Below, piece after piece: positions 1 through 11,106 of a stretch of DNA of 64,000 bases. Location of the stretch: positions 124,001 to 188,000 of the forward strand of contig CALYOP010000005.1 in the NCBI GenBank assembly GCA_945266285.1, in the 5' to 3' direction. Under the pieces are notes generated by a model, which saw nothing but the letters and a program-made list of their open reading frames with translations, had not been told where the DNA came from and searched no databases. The DNA is from an uncultured Commensalibacter sp. Its GTDB lineage: Bacteria; Pseudomonadota; Alphaproteobacteria; Acetobacterales; Acetobacteraceae. Within the stretch, counting starts at the first letter, position 1, and the number at the start of each line of letters is the position of its first letter. A program made the position numbers and the translations under genes.

Positions 1-2
1 AG

Positions 3-476
3 TTCAGAAGCTATAAAAATTCCGGATATGATCGCGGGCATATGGCGCCAAGTGGTAATATGCCAAGTTTTTCTTCCCAAGAAGAAACTTTTCGTTTTGA
101 TAATATCGTACCGCAAACAAAAATATTAAATAGCGACAAATGGAATTGGATTGAACATAAAATTCGCCGTTTGACTTTACAATACAAAGAAGTTTATGTC
201 GTCACTGGTCCGGTTTTTTTTGACATTCCTAAAACCATAGGAATTGATCACATTTGGGTTCCTCAAGCCGTTTGGAAAGCAATTTATATTCCATCAATAG
301 CCATGTCTGGTGTGTATTTATGTTATAACACAAACAGACCAGTTTGTTATATTGTTAGTGTTTCCTTTTTTACGGATAAAACAGGAATCGATCCTTTTCC
401 TGGACTACCTTCAGAAATTAAAGACATTAAAATGCATCTACCAAAACCACGAGCAAAACCATCATCCGTACAATAG
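3..476 (+). CDS. DNA/RNA non-specific endonuclease, 3' part (gene runs off left edge)
   Basis: The frame is open from the left edge to the stop, so the 5' part lies outside the window. The visible start of the frame reads YDRGHMAPSGN, the active-site motif of the DNA/RNA non-specific endonuclease (NucA/NUC) family, in which the DRGH histidine is the general base. It is followed by FDNIVPQ, corresponding to the family's metal-binding Asn segment, and by VVTGPVF, the conserved core strand. These enzymes are normally exported and cut DNA and RNA without strong sequence preference. A signal peptide cannot be checked here. The gene converges on gyrB and ends before a strong inverted repeat. The family call is firm; the biological role (nutrient scavenging, defence or housekeeping) is open. 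Confidence 0.88.
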   Translation, partial: FRSYKNSGYDRGHMAPSGNMPSFSSQEETFRFDNIVPQTKILNSDKWNWIEHKIRRLTLQYKEVYVVTGPVFFDIPKTIGIDHIWVPQAVWKAIYIPSIAMSGVYLCYNTNRPVCYIVSVSFFTDKTGIDPFPGLPSEIKDIKMHLPKPRAKPSSVQ

Positions 477-507
477 TTATTTGCGTATAAAGCTATTTCA
501 TAAAAAT

Positions 508-540
508 AAAAGGGATCATTAATTAAAATGATCCCTTCTT
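508..540. terminator. Bidirectional terminator between nuclease and gyrB
   Basis: A perfect 10-bp inverted repeat (AAGGGATCAT, 510-519, and ATGATCCCTT, 528-537) has an 8-nt loop, with A-rich sequence on the left and T-rich sequence on the right. It sits between two convergent stop codons, so it can end transcription from both sides. Confidence 0.8.
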
Positions 541-563
541 TAATATGAATAATGATATGGTTT

Positions 564-3026
<2,463 letters not shown>

Positions 3027-3126
3027 TTAATAAGGCTCCAGCCAGCGTTTTTTAAAATGAATATTTCGTTTAGCTAAGAAAACTAAACGCTAAAGGATAA
3101 CAGATATACCTTAAAAAAGGAAATTT

Positions 3127-4224
3127 TCACTTTAGTTTACCATCGTAAATTTGTACAAATTCTCCAACCCCTGACCAATCAGAAAAAGGATCTTTGTCTG
3201 TTCCTGTTAATATAGTCAAAGTATCAAGCTTTTTTAAGGTCTGAAGTAGGGTTTTTCGATGAATATTATCTAAATGTACCAATGGTTCATCCAACAAAAT
3301 CATCGGTTGATGTGTATGCCGAATCTGATTCAATTCGGTTAATTTTAATATAATCCCTACTAACAAAGCTTTTTGCTGTCCTGTACTGGCCAATGAAGCC
3401 GGAATCTGCGTTTTACGGTCACTAAATAAAACATCGGAACGGTGAACCCCTATCGTTGTTGCGCCTATAGCTTGATCCTTAATTCGATTTTGTTTCCATT
3501 GCTGTCTAAGGAAATCTTCAACCATTAAGGCAGGTTCATGCTTTAATCGTTCCGCAATTGGACATTGTAATTGAATGAACGCTTCGGGAAATTTTCCTTC
3601 AATAACCTGAATTTCATTTATCTGATCTATAAACGTCAAACGTGCTGCTGAAATCGCTACGGCATGACGTGCCATTGATTCTTCAATTGCTGAAAGCCAG
3701 CTTTCGTCATAAACATTTTGACTCAAAAGCCGATTACGATGACTTAGATTCTTTTCATAAGCGGCAACTTCACGAATATGATAGGTTTCAGTCGAAATAA
3801 TCAATCGGTCTAAAAAACGTCTCCGTCCCGAAGCCCCTTCTAAAAAGAGTCGGTCCATTTGTGGTGTTAACCATATCGCCGAAAGATATTGATTGATTTC
3901 ACTTTGAGCACGAACAGGTGCACCATTAATTAGAAACTGCTTGCGGTTTTGTTCGATACAACCTGTTGCAATTTCTACCGGTTCCTCTTCCTGAGCAAAT
4001 TGCCCGATAACACCCCAACCCCCATGACTATTCAATCGCGGAAGCTCTTCCAGGCGACTGCGTCGAAGTCCTTTTCCAGGAACTAAAAGCGATAATGCTT
4101 CCAAGAGATTAGTTTTACCACAACCATTTTCCCCGTATAAAACGATCTTCTGCGAGTGGGGTAACCAGTTGAGATATTCATAATTGCGAAAATTATTCAG
4201 GGTAAGACGGATTAAATTCGCCAT
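3127..4224 (-). CDS. recF: DNA replication and repair protein RecF
   Basis: RecF is an SMC-like ATPase that helps load RecA at single-strand gaps. The 365-aa protein begins with the typical LTLNNFRNY segment. It carries a Walker A motif GENGCGKT (31-38), a signature region STGQQKALLVGI and a Walker B ILLDEPLVHLD near the C terminus. It lies 31 bp downstream of dnaN in the conserved replication gene order. An AAGGG stretch lies almost directly against the ATG, so the ribosome-binding signal is poorly spaced. Translation may partly rely on coupling to dnaN. Confidence 0.97.
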   Translation of the reverse strand: MANLIRLTLNNFRNYEYLNWLPHSQKIVLYGENGCGKTNLLEALSLLVPGKGLRRSRLEELPRLNSHGGWGVIGQFAQEEEPVEIATGCIEQNRKQFLINGAPVRAQSEINQYLSAIWLTPQMDRLFLEGASGRRRFLDRLIISTETYHIREVAAYEKNLSHRNRLLSQNVYDESWLSAIEESMARHAVAISAARLTFIDQINEIQVIEGKFPEAFIQLQCPIAERLKHEPALMVEDFLRQQWKQNRIKDQAIGATTIGVHRSDVLFSDRKTQIPASLASTGQQKALLVGIILKLTELNQIRHTHQPMILLDEPLVHLDNIHRKTLLQTLKKLDTLTILTGTDKDPFSDWSGVGEFVQIYDGKLK

Positions 4225-4255
4225 ACCCTTATAGTGTTACACTTTGTAGTAACAT

Positions 4256-5368
4256 TTATACCCGCATTGGCATTAAAACGTATAATGCAGACGGATCATC
4301 AACATCCCGAACAATCGTTGGTGCAGCATTATCGGCAAAAACGAATTCAACTTGATTATCGATTTGATCCGTAATGTCATTCAGATAACGCGCCTGGAAA
4401 CCAATTTCTAAAGGACTTGATTGGTATTCAACTTGCGTTTCATCCAATTCTTCCTTTGCGGTTCCTTGATCAACGCTACTGGCTGATAAGGTAAGTGAAT
4501 TCTGATCCAAAGCAAGTTTTACGGGACGAGAGCGTTCTTGACTAATAGCGGCAACACGAGCAACCGCATTTGCAAAATCCTGTTTTCCAACTCGTAAAAC
4601 TTTGTCATTCCCTTTTGGAATTACCCGTTCATATTCTGGAAAAGTTCCATCAATCAATTTAGATGTTAAGGTTACATTACCGACATTAAATTGAATACGT
4701 GTGTCTGAAAGAAGTATCTCAACCGTATCTCCGGCCTCTTCTAGCAATTTATAAAGTTCATAAATTGTTTTCCGAGGAATAATAATACCGGTGATATTTT
4801 CCCCTCCCTTAGGCGCTTCGGTTTCAACACGCGCCAATCGATGCCCATCGGTTGCAACGGCTCTTAATTTTCCTTCTGCTATATGCAGATAAATTCCGTT
4901 TAAATAATAACGTGTTTCTTCTGTTGAAATCGCAAATCGTGTTTGTTCAATAAGCTTACGCAACGTATCCGTAGCAATACTAAAATGATGGGGAAGCTCT
5001 CCCGCAGTCATAGATGGGAATTCGTCGACATTTAAGACATTCAAACTGGTCGCATATCGACCTGCTTGTAATGCCAAAGGCATGGTATTGCTACTTTGGC
5101 TTAATTCGATTTGTGCTTCATCCGGTAATTTACGTACGATTTCATATAATACTGAAGCTGGCGCCGTTACCGACCCATTTTCTATCAATTCAGCTTCAAC
5201 AGCTTCAACAACTGCAATTTCCATATCCGTTGCAGTCAAAGTCAATTTGCCATCTTCTACCTGAATTAACACATTCGCCAATATAGGAATAGTATTGCGT
5301 TTTTCAGCAACACTTTGAATATGGGCCAATGCTTTTAAGAGAATGGTGCGATCCGCCTTGAGCTTCAT
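4256..5368 (-). CDS. dnaN: DNA polymerase III beta sliding clamp
   Basis: This is the processivity clamp that tethers polymerase III to DNA as a ring dimer. The 370-aa product starts MKLKADRTILLKAL and shows the three-domain clamp pattern with conserved segments such as RNTIPILANV, LTATDMEIAV, ATDGHRLA and, at the C terminus, VLMPMRV. I start at the ATG at 5368. A TTG codon directly before it would add only one residue and is not needed. It lies about 90 bp downstream of dnaA and upstream of recF. Confidence 0.97.
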   Translation of the reverse strand: MKLKADRTILLKALAHIQSVAEKRNTIPILANVLIQVEDGKLTLTATDMEIAVVEAVEAELIENGSVTAPASVLYEIVRKLPDEAQIELSQSSNTMPLALQAGRYATSLNVLNVDEFPSMTAGELPHHFSIATDTLRKLIEQTRFAISTEETRYYLNGIYLHIAEGKLRAVATDGHRLARVETEAPKGGENITGIIIPRKTIYELYKLLEEAGDTVEILLSDTRIQFNVGNVTLTSKLIDGTFPEYERVIPKGNDKVLRVGKQDFANAVARVAAISQERSRPVKLALDQNSLTLSASSVDQGTAKEELDETQVEYQSSPLEIGFQARYLNDITDQIDNQVEFVFADNAAPTIVRDVDDPSALYVLMPMRV

Positions 5369-5461
5369 CAACTTGACCTATCTATTATGTTGAAACAATG
5401 TCACGTACAGAAAAAATCATGAACAACCTGTATTAATAAGGCATTCTTTTCTAAAAATCCA

Positions 5462-6943
5462 TCAACTTTCTAGCATTCTACGCAATAATTCGACATCTTC
5501 AGCAAAGGCAGGGTCTTTTTCGATTAATTCAGCAACACGACTTACCGCATGCATAACCGTTGTATGATCGCGATTACCAAATTTACGGCCAATTTCTGGC
5601 AATGAACGACTGGTTAACTGTTTGGCAAGAAACATTGCGACCTGCCTTGGTCTTGCAACCGAACGTGCACGACGTGCTGAAGACATATCGGTTAATCGAA
5701 CGTTCCAGTGTTCGGCTACCTTACGTTGAATTTCTTCAATCGTTACCCGGCGTTCATGCGATTTCAAAATATCATGAAGAACTTCTTGCGTAACCTCCAA
5801 GGTAATTGGACGTCCAAAAAGATTGGCATGTGCAATCAATCGATTTAATGCCCCTTCCAGCTCACGAACGTTACTTGTAATTTTATGTGCCAGAAATTCC
5901 ATTACCTTGGGCGAGATTTCAACCTTTGCTGCCGCAGCTTTCGCTTCTAAAATCGAAATACGCAGCTCGTAGGTGGTTGCATGAATATCGGCAACCATCC
6001 CACATCCTAGCCGTGTTCGAAGTCGATCTTCTAATCCCGAAAGATCGGAAGGCGATTTATCTGCCGAAACAATAATCTGACGCCCGGCATCAACCAAAGC
6101 GTTAAAAGTATGGAAAAATTCTTCTTGTGTATTATCTTTACCAATAAGGAACTGCAGATCATCGATAATTAACACATCCACAGAACGCAGTTCTTCTTTA
6201 AATTCGATCGTTGATTGTGAACGAATGGACGCAATGAAACGATACATAAATTTTTCCGCTGACATATAAGTCACGGAATATTTTCCAGTCTTGGCCAACT
6301 CAAAGCCAATAGCATGCATGAGATGCGTTTTTCCTAATCCAACCCCACCGTATAAGAATAGGGGATTAAATCCTGGACTGGCTGGACGTTCAGCCACGCG
6401 ACGCGAACAAGCATAAGCAAATTCATTCGGTTTACCGACCACAAAATTTTCAAAGGTAAATCGCGGATCAAGATGCGAATGAAAATCCAACCGGATTTCT
6501 TCCGGCTTAGCTTCACTATTTTGTTCGACCTGTGGTTGTGAACTATTTTCCGATTCTGAAGCAACAGTCGTCGCCGTTGGTGGTGCAGAAGTAACCGGAA
6601 TCGGTGCGGTAGACGCCGTTTGATTTGCATCGGCCAACATTAATTCTACACGACGAATTTGAGCAAGTTCATTATTCCAGAGCTGGTTTAATTTGCTGTT
6701 ATATTGTGCTCTTACCCAATCACGTAAAAAACGCGTCGGCAAATAAAGCGTTAATTCGTCTTCTTCCAATGGCCCCAAAGTAATCTGTTTAAGCCATGTA
6801 CGATATTCGACTTCGCCTACTTCAGCTTGCAGACGATTACAAATACGTTCCCAATGAATTTCTAGAATGGAACGAAGAGTCGCCGGATCAGCATCCTGTA
6901 AGGATAAAGCAAAATTGGCAGGGTCTTCATTGATCTCAGACAT
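5462..6943 (-). CDS. dnaA: Chromosomal replication initiator protein DnaA
   Basis: DnaA binds 9-mer boxes at the origin and opens the duplex in its ATP form. The 493-aa protein has the usual four domains. Domain I (about 25-100) contains EVEYRTWLKQI. Domain II (about 105-155) is a Ser/Thr/Pro/Gln-rich linker. Domain III is an AAA+ core with Walker A GGVGLGKTH (199-207) and Walker B LIIDDLQF (258-265). Domain IV is DNA-binding and carries the signature GNRDHTTVMHAV from about residue 456. It is the first gene of the dnaA-dnaN-recF-gyrB series. I found no DnaA box cluster in the 288 bp upstream. Confidence 0.98.
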   Translation of the reverse strand: MSEINEDPANFALSLQDADPATLRSILEIHWERICNRLQAEVGEVEYRTWLKQITLGPLEEDELTLYLPTRFLRDWVRAQYNSKLNQLWNNELAQIRRVELMLADANQTASTAPIPVTSAPPTATTVASESENSSQPQVEQNSEAKPEEIRLDFHSHLDPRFTFENFVVGKPNEFAYACSRRVAERPASPGFNPLFLYGGVGLGKTHLMHAIGFELAKTGKYSVTYMSAEKFMYRFIASIRSQSTIEFKEELRSVDVLIIDDLQFLIGKDNTQEEFFHTFNALVDAGRQIIVSADKSPSDLSGLEDRLRTRLGCGMVADIHATTYELRISILEAKAAAAKVEISPKVMEFLAHKITSNVRELEGALNRLIAHANLFGRPITLEVTQEVLHDILKSHERRVTIEEIQRKVAEHWNVRLTDMSSARRARSVARPRQVAMFLAKQLTSRSLPEIGRKFGNRDHTTVMHAVSRVAELIEKDPAFAEDVELLRRMLES

Positions 6944-7165
6944 GGTTTAAAATAGCTCTTTAAAACTAGGAAGTAAATATAAGGCTGAGAGACAAAGCTA
7001 TTCCAATTTCAGGTTACGCATTAACACGCTTCAAAACCTTTGGTTTAAAATAAATAAAAAACCAAGGTATAAACTGTACACCCAAAACCTCCAGGTAAGG
7101 ATAGAACACTTGCCTGGTTCAATGCAACCAAAAATCTATCGTTTACAAATCAGAAAAAGCGAATA

Positions 7166-7205
7166 AACAGCAAAAAACCACTTAACCCTGGATTTTCTTG
7201 CTGTT
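7166..7205 (-). terminator. Possible rpsT terminator
   Basis: Downstream of rpsT on the minus strand, AACAGCAA (plus strand 7166-7173) pairs with TTGCTGTT (7198-7205) across a 24-nt loop and is followed by a short T-rich run. A second stem (CCAGGTAAG 7091-7099 with CTTGCCTGG 7109-7117) lies closer to dnaA. Either could end rpsT transcription. Neither has a strong U-tract. Confidence 0.3.
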
Positions 7206-7231
7206 CAAATCACATTCTGGCAAAGCGTAAC

Positions 7232-7504
7232 TTAAGAACCAGCTGCAAGCTTTTTGATTCTAGAAGACAAACGCGAAATCTTCCGTGCAACAGTATTTCT
7301 GTGGATAATACCTTTGCTGCATGCACGCTGTAATTCAGGCTGTGCTTCACGCAACGCAATGATTGCTTGCTCTTTATTACCGAGCGACAAAGCAGATTCC
7401 ACTTTTTTTACGAAAGTACGAACGCGTGACTTACGTGCTTTGTTCCGTTCGGTACGTTTAATAGTTTGCCGGATGCGCTTACGCGCAGATGCGATATTCG
7501 CCAT
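7232..7504 (-). CDS. rpsT: 30S ribosomal protein S20
   Basis: S20 is a small basic protein that binds the 5' domain of 16S rRNA early in assembly. The 90-aa sequence opens with [13 protein letters not shown] and has the family pattern of Lys/Arg-rich helices. It includes [22 protein letters not shown] and ends with [10 protein letters not shown]. The length matches the family (about 85-90 aa). In many alphaproteobacteria rpsT lies next to dnaA and mutM, as here. Confidence 0.97.
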   Translation of the reverse strand: MANIASARKRIRQTIKRTERNKARKSRVRTFVKKVESALSLGNKEQAIIALREAQPELQRACSKGIIHRNTVARKISRLSSRIKKLAAGS

Positions 7505-7625
7505 GGATTCCCTATTATCTTGACTTTTAGGTATAATGAAAAATTAAGACATAATAATGCCTTGTTAGGGTTTTGGGAAATATCGTTTTATTAGCGTTTA
7601 GTCAAGCAATTTTATTATTTTTCAT

Positions 7626-8495
7626 TCATTTCTGACAAACTGGACAGAAAAAAGTTGAACGACCGCCTTGAACAATACGTAATATTATGCTCTGACGATG
7701 CTGTTTTTTACAATTAGTACACAGTTCTCCTTCTCTGTCATAGACCTGCCACGACATCTGGAAATAGCCTGTACTGCCATCAGCATGAACATAATCGCGC
7801 ATGCTTGACCCCCCGGCATTTATGGCATCCATTAATGTAATCTGTATAGAATCAACGAGTTTTTCAATTTCTTGCATGCTAAGCGTATCGGCGCTACGCA
7901 AGGGTGAAATACCCGCTTTAAATAAAGCTTCACAAACATAAATATTCCCCAACCCTACAATCAGATATTGATCCAGCAAAAGCGTTTTAATGGGTTGACG
8001 ACGATGCTCCAGTTTTTCCTGAAGATAGTTTATTAAAAAATTCCGATGATTTTCTTCCAATATTGGCGAATCTGCCAAAGGTTCTGGTCCTAGCTTTCCT
8101 AATATTTGGTTATCCAATAGCGCTTGATTTTCATAAAGATCAATCATGCCAAATCGTCTAGGATCAATATAACTTAGTTTAATGCCATCATGCGTCGTAA
8201 GCGTGAAATGTTCATGCTTTGCTTTGGGTTCATTATTCCCAAAAGGGCGTATCAACATCCGCCCTGACATACCTAAATGAAATAACAAAATTTGCGCCGT
8301 ATCCAGATGAGCAAGAATATATTTAGCTCTTCTGGAAAAGGATAAAATACTTTTATTTTTCAATTGCTGTGGCAAAGAAACAGGAATGGGCTTGCGCAAA
8401 CGCTGACAATAGAGTTCTATATCTTTAATTCTCTGTCCTTGGAGCTGTGCTTCTAAGCCTCGCTTAATAGTTTCAACTTCTGGCAGTTCAGGCAT
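7626..8495 (-). CDS. mutM: Formamidopyrimidine-DNA glycosylase (Fpg/MutM)
   Basis: This bifunctional glycosylase/AP lyase removes 8-oxoguanine and formamidopyrimidines. The start was chosen so that the protein begins MPELPEVET, because the N-terminal proline after Met removal is the catalytic nucleophile. A 25-residue upstream extension in the same frame is therefore rejected. The protein is 289 aa. Other family marks are the conserved lysine region (LRKPIPV), HLGMSGR, the H2TH segment (GLGNIYVCEALF) and a C-terminal zinc finger with CTNC and CPVC pairs. It is divergent from ubiE with only about 20 bp between start codons, so each promoter must overlap the other gene's 5' end. Confidence 0.96.
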   Translation of the reverse strand: MPELPEVETIKRGLEAQLQGQRIKDIELYCQRLRKPIPVSLPQQLKNKSILSFSRRAKYILAHLDTAQILLFHLGMSGRMLIRPFGNNEPKAKHEHFTLTTHDGIKLSYIDPRRFGMIDLYENQALLDNQILGKLGPEPLADSPILEENHRNFLINYLQEKLEHRRQPIKTLLLDQYLIVGLGNIYVCEALFKAGISPLRSADTLSMQEIEKLVDSIQITLMDAINAGGSSMRDYVHADGSTGYFQMSWQVYDREGELCTNCKKQHRQSIILRIVQGGRSTFFCPVCQK

Positions 8496-8515
8496 TAAAT
8501 CGATCCATATGAATT

Positions 8516-9295
8516 GTGAACATGACCGACAATAGCAATTTTTCTCCCTCTTCTGAAGAGAACCAAACAACTGATTTTGGTTTTCGTAATGTTAACTCCA
8601 AAGAAAAGCCTTCCATGGTTCGCGCTGTTTTTGACAGTGTTGCCGCTCGTTATGATATTATGAATGATCTTATGTCCGTTGGTGTACATCGGATATGGAA
8701 ACAAATTTTCATTCAGGAACTCAATCCACGACCGAATTTGACCTTACTTGATTTGGCTGGGGGAACGGGCGACATATCGTTTGGTTGGTTAAAACGTGGT
8801 GGCGGATTAGCCTATCTAACCGATATCAATTACAGCATGTTGCACGTTGGTCAAAGTCGTGCTTTGGAAAAAGGATTCGTCGATAATATTCGCCTTTTTT
8901 GCGTTGATGGTGAACAAATTTGTTTACCAGATCGTTCAGTTGATCGCGTTTCCATCTCATTTGGATTAAGAAATTGCACCCACAAAGAAAAAGTCCTTAA
9001 AGAAGCAAGACGCGTATTAAAACCAGGTGGAAAATTTATGTGTTTGGAATTTTCGCATTTGATTATTCCAATGTTGAAACCGCTATATGACGCATGGTCA
9101 TTCCAAGTATTGCCACGTATTGGCGCATTGGTTGCCAAAGACCGTGATAGTTATCAATATCTTGTTGAAAGCATTCGTACTTTCCCAGAACAGCATAAGC
9201 TTGAACAAATGATGCGAGATGCAGGAATGGAACATGTAACCCATCACAATTTATCAGGTGGTATCGCTGCAATCCATACTGGATGGCGAATTTAG
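8516..9295 (+). CDS. ubiE: Ubiquinone biosynthesis C-methyltransferase UbiE
   Basis: UbiE is the SAM-dependent methyltransferase that C-methylates 2-polyprenyl-6-methoxy-1,4-benzoquinol in ubiquinone synthesis. Family motifs are visible: VFDSVAARYDIMNDLMS near residue 40, LLDLAGGTGD for SAM binding, ISFGLRNCTH and RVLKPGG. The first available start is GTG at 8516; ATG at 8522 is equally possible and removes two residues. No clear Shine-Dalgarno site precedes either. The gene is followed 12 bp later by coaBC. In many alphaproteobacteria ubiB lies between ubiE and coaBC; it is absent here. Confidence 0.95.
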   Translation: MNMTDNSNFSPSSEENQTTDFGFRNVNSKEKPSMVRAVFDSVAARYDIMNDLMSVGVHRIWKQIFIQELNPRPNLTLLDLAGGTGDISFGWLKRGGGLAYLTDINYSMLHVGQSRALEKGFVDNIRLFCVDGEQICLPDRSVDRVSISFGLRNCTHKEKVLKEARRVLKPGGKFMCLEFSHLIIPMLKPLYDAWSFQVLPRIGALVAKDRDSYQYLVESIRTFPEQHKLEQMMRDAGMEHVTHHNLSGGIAAIHTGWRI

Positions 9296-9307
9296 GATAA
9301 GAACGGT

Positions 9308-10522
9308 ATGGTTTCAAATACGCGTGCAAGTATCTTACTAATTGTTAGTGGTGGTATCGCTGCTTATAAAGCTTTGTCACTTATTCGTTTACTTCGCGCC
9401 AATCATATCCGAGTTCGATGTATCCTAACCAAGGGTGGAGCAGAATTTGTTACACCCCTTTCCCTACAAACGCTTAGTGAAGAAACGGTTTATAGTGATC
9501 TTTTTTCACTAACGCAAAATCATGAAATCGAACATATTTCCTTGTCCCGACAAGCTGATATGATCGTTATTTATCCTGCAAGTGCGAATTTGTTGGCACG
9601 TATGGCGCAAGGATTCGCCGATGATTTGGCCAGCACTGTATTATTGGCAACTCCTGATCATATCCGCATCCTTGTAGCACCAGCAATGAATGTTAAAATG
9701 TGGGAACATCCTGCAACCCAAACCAATTGCGAATTATTAAAAAAACGAGGTATTTTATTTGCTGATCCAGAAACAGGTGCCATGGCTTGTCATGAATATG
9801 GCAAAGGACGGCTTGTCTCGCCCGAAACCATAAATCAAATGATCTGCCAAAAACTTTTTGGTCATCAGCCTTTAAATGGGAAAAAAGCCTTGGTTACGGC
9901 GGGACCAACCTATGAACCTATTGATCCAGTCCGATTTTTAGGTAATTTTTCTTCTGGACGACAAGGTTATGCAATTGCAGAATGCTTACGCGATTATGGT
10001 GCAGAAGTAACACTTATTACCGGCCCTACAACTATCCCCCATCCAACCGGAATGAAAATTGTTCCTGTTACGACGGCACAGGAAATGCTCAATGCCTGCG
10101 AAGCAGCACTCCCCGTTGATATTGCTGTTATGACGGCTGCAGTAGCGGACTGGCGTGTTAAAACCTTTTCAGACCAAAAAATTAAAAAACAAAATAATCA
10201 TCAACCTCCGACCTTAGAATTAACACCAAATCCCGATATTTTAGCTTGGATATCGCAGCATCCCACTTTAAGGCCAGAATTGGTTATTGGTTTTGCAGCA
10301 GAAACACAAAATATTTTGGAACATGCCAAAGCTAAATTAGAACGCAAAAAATGTGACTGGATTATTGCTAATAATGTGAGTCCAAACACAAAAATCATGG
10401 GTGGAGAAGAAAATGAGGTGACTTTGCTGTCATCTTCTGATAGTCAACATTTTCATCGCAGCAGCAAAAAGGATATTGCCGGTTTACTGACGCAACAAAT
10501 AGTCAAATTTTTTTCTCCCTGA
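9308..10522 (+). CDS. coaBC: Phosphopantothenoylcysteine decarboxylase / phosphopantothenate-cysteine ligase
   Basis: This bifunctional Dfp protein carries out two consecutive steps of coenzyme A synthesis. The N-terminal flavoprotein half (about 1-190) has [14 protein letters not shown], the YPASANLLA substrate motif and [10 protein letters not shown]. The C-terminal synthetase half starts near [17 protein letters not shown] and contains [13 protein letters not shown] and MTAAVADWR. The 404-aa length fits full-length CoaBC. It lies between ubiE and dut on the same strand with short gaps, which indicates one transcript. Confidence 0.97.
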   Translation: MVSNTRASILLIVSGGIAAYKALSLIRLLRANHIRVRCILTKGGAEFVTPLSLQTLSEETVYSDLFSLTQNHEIEHISLSRQADMIVIYPASANLLARMAQGFADDLASTVLLATPDHIRILVAPAMNVKMWEHPATQTNCELLKKRGILFADPETGAMACHEYGKGRLVSPETINQMICQKLFGHQPLNGKKALVTAGPTYEPIDPVRFLGNFSSGRQGYAIAECLRDYGAEVTLITGPTTIPHPTGMKIVPVTTAQEMLNACEAALPVDIAVMTAAVADWRVKTFSDQKIKKQNNHQPPTLELTPNPDILAWISQHPTLRPELVIGFAAETQNILEHAKAKLERKKCDWIIANNVSPNTKIMGGEENEVTLLSSSDSQHFHRSSKKDIAGLLTQQIVKFFSP

Positions 10523-10538
10523 TCAGAAGGTCTACGTG

Positions 10539-11000
10539 ATGGAAATACAAAACCACCCATCCATTCTGGTAAAACGTCTGCCTCATGCCTTGGGGTTACC
10601 TCTTCCGTCTTATGCGACAAAAGGTGCAGCAGGCATGGATTTATTGGCAGCTATTTCAGAACCTATAACTTTAAATCCCTATAAAAGGGCTTTAATTCCA
10701 ACAGGGCTTACAATCGCTCTACCAACAGGTTATGAATTACAGATAAGACCGCGATCGGGACTTGCGTTAAAAAACGGCATTCTTATTCCCAATTCACCCG
10801 GTACCATTGATGAAGACTATAGGGGTGAAATCCAAGTTATTATTCTGAATATGGGAGAAGAATCTTTTACAATCACGCGTGGTATGCGTATCGCGCAGGC
10901 GGTTCTTTCCCCCGTCGTACGTGGGGTTTGGCAGGAATGTGATGCGCTAGACGAAACGGCACGATCAATCGGCGGGTTCGGTAGTACAGGTACTTCGTAA
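10539..11000 (+). CDS. dut: Deoxyuridine 5'-triphosphate nucleotidohydrolase (dUTPase)
   Basis: dUTPase hydrolyses dUTP to dUMP and pyrophosphate, keeping uracil out of DNA and feeding dTMP synthesis. The five trimeric dUTPase motifs are present in order: [37 protein letters not shown] and the C-terminal GGFGSTG. ATG at 10539 is used because AGAAGG (10525-10530) sits about 8 nt upstream; a GTG one codon earlier is less likely. The product is 153 aa, typical for the family. It follows coaBC by 16 bp and probably ends that operon. Confidence 0.97.
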   Translation: MEIQNHPSILVKRLPHALGLPLPSYATKGAAGMDLLAAISEPITLNPYKRALIPTGLTIALPTGYELQIRPRSGLALKNGILIPNSPGTIDEDYRGEIQVIILNMGEESFTITRGMRIAQAVLSPVVRGVWQECDALDETARSIGGFGSTGTS

Positions 11001-11034
11001 TTTCTGAATAGACTAAGTTAAATCTAGACAAATG

Positions 11035-11055
11035 CAACTCATAGCATATGAGTTG
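11035..11055. repeat. Perfect 9-bp inverted repeat between dut and the ABC transporter
   Basis: CAACTCATA (11035-11043) and TATGAGTTG (11047-11055) flank a 3-nt centre. No long T-run follows, so it may be a weak dut terminator or an operator in front of the ABC transporter genes. Confidence 0.55.
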
Positions 11056-11106
11056 TGTTCCTATTATTGTATTCATCTTCATAAGTATAAAGGATAGGCG
11101 GGTAAA

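Noticed and set aside
6944..7231. Origin of replication between dnaA and rpsT
   Set aside because: No TTATCCACA-type boxes were found; only two modest hairpins that may be terminators.
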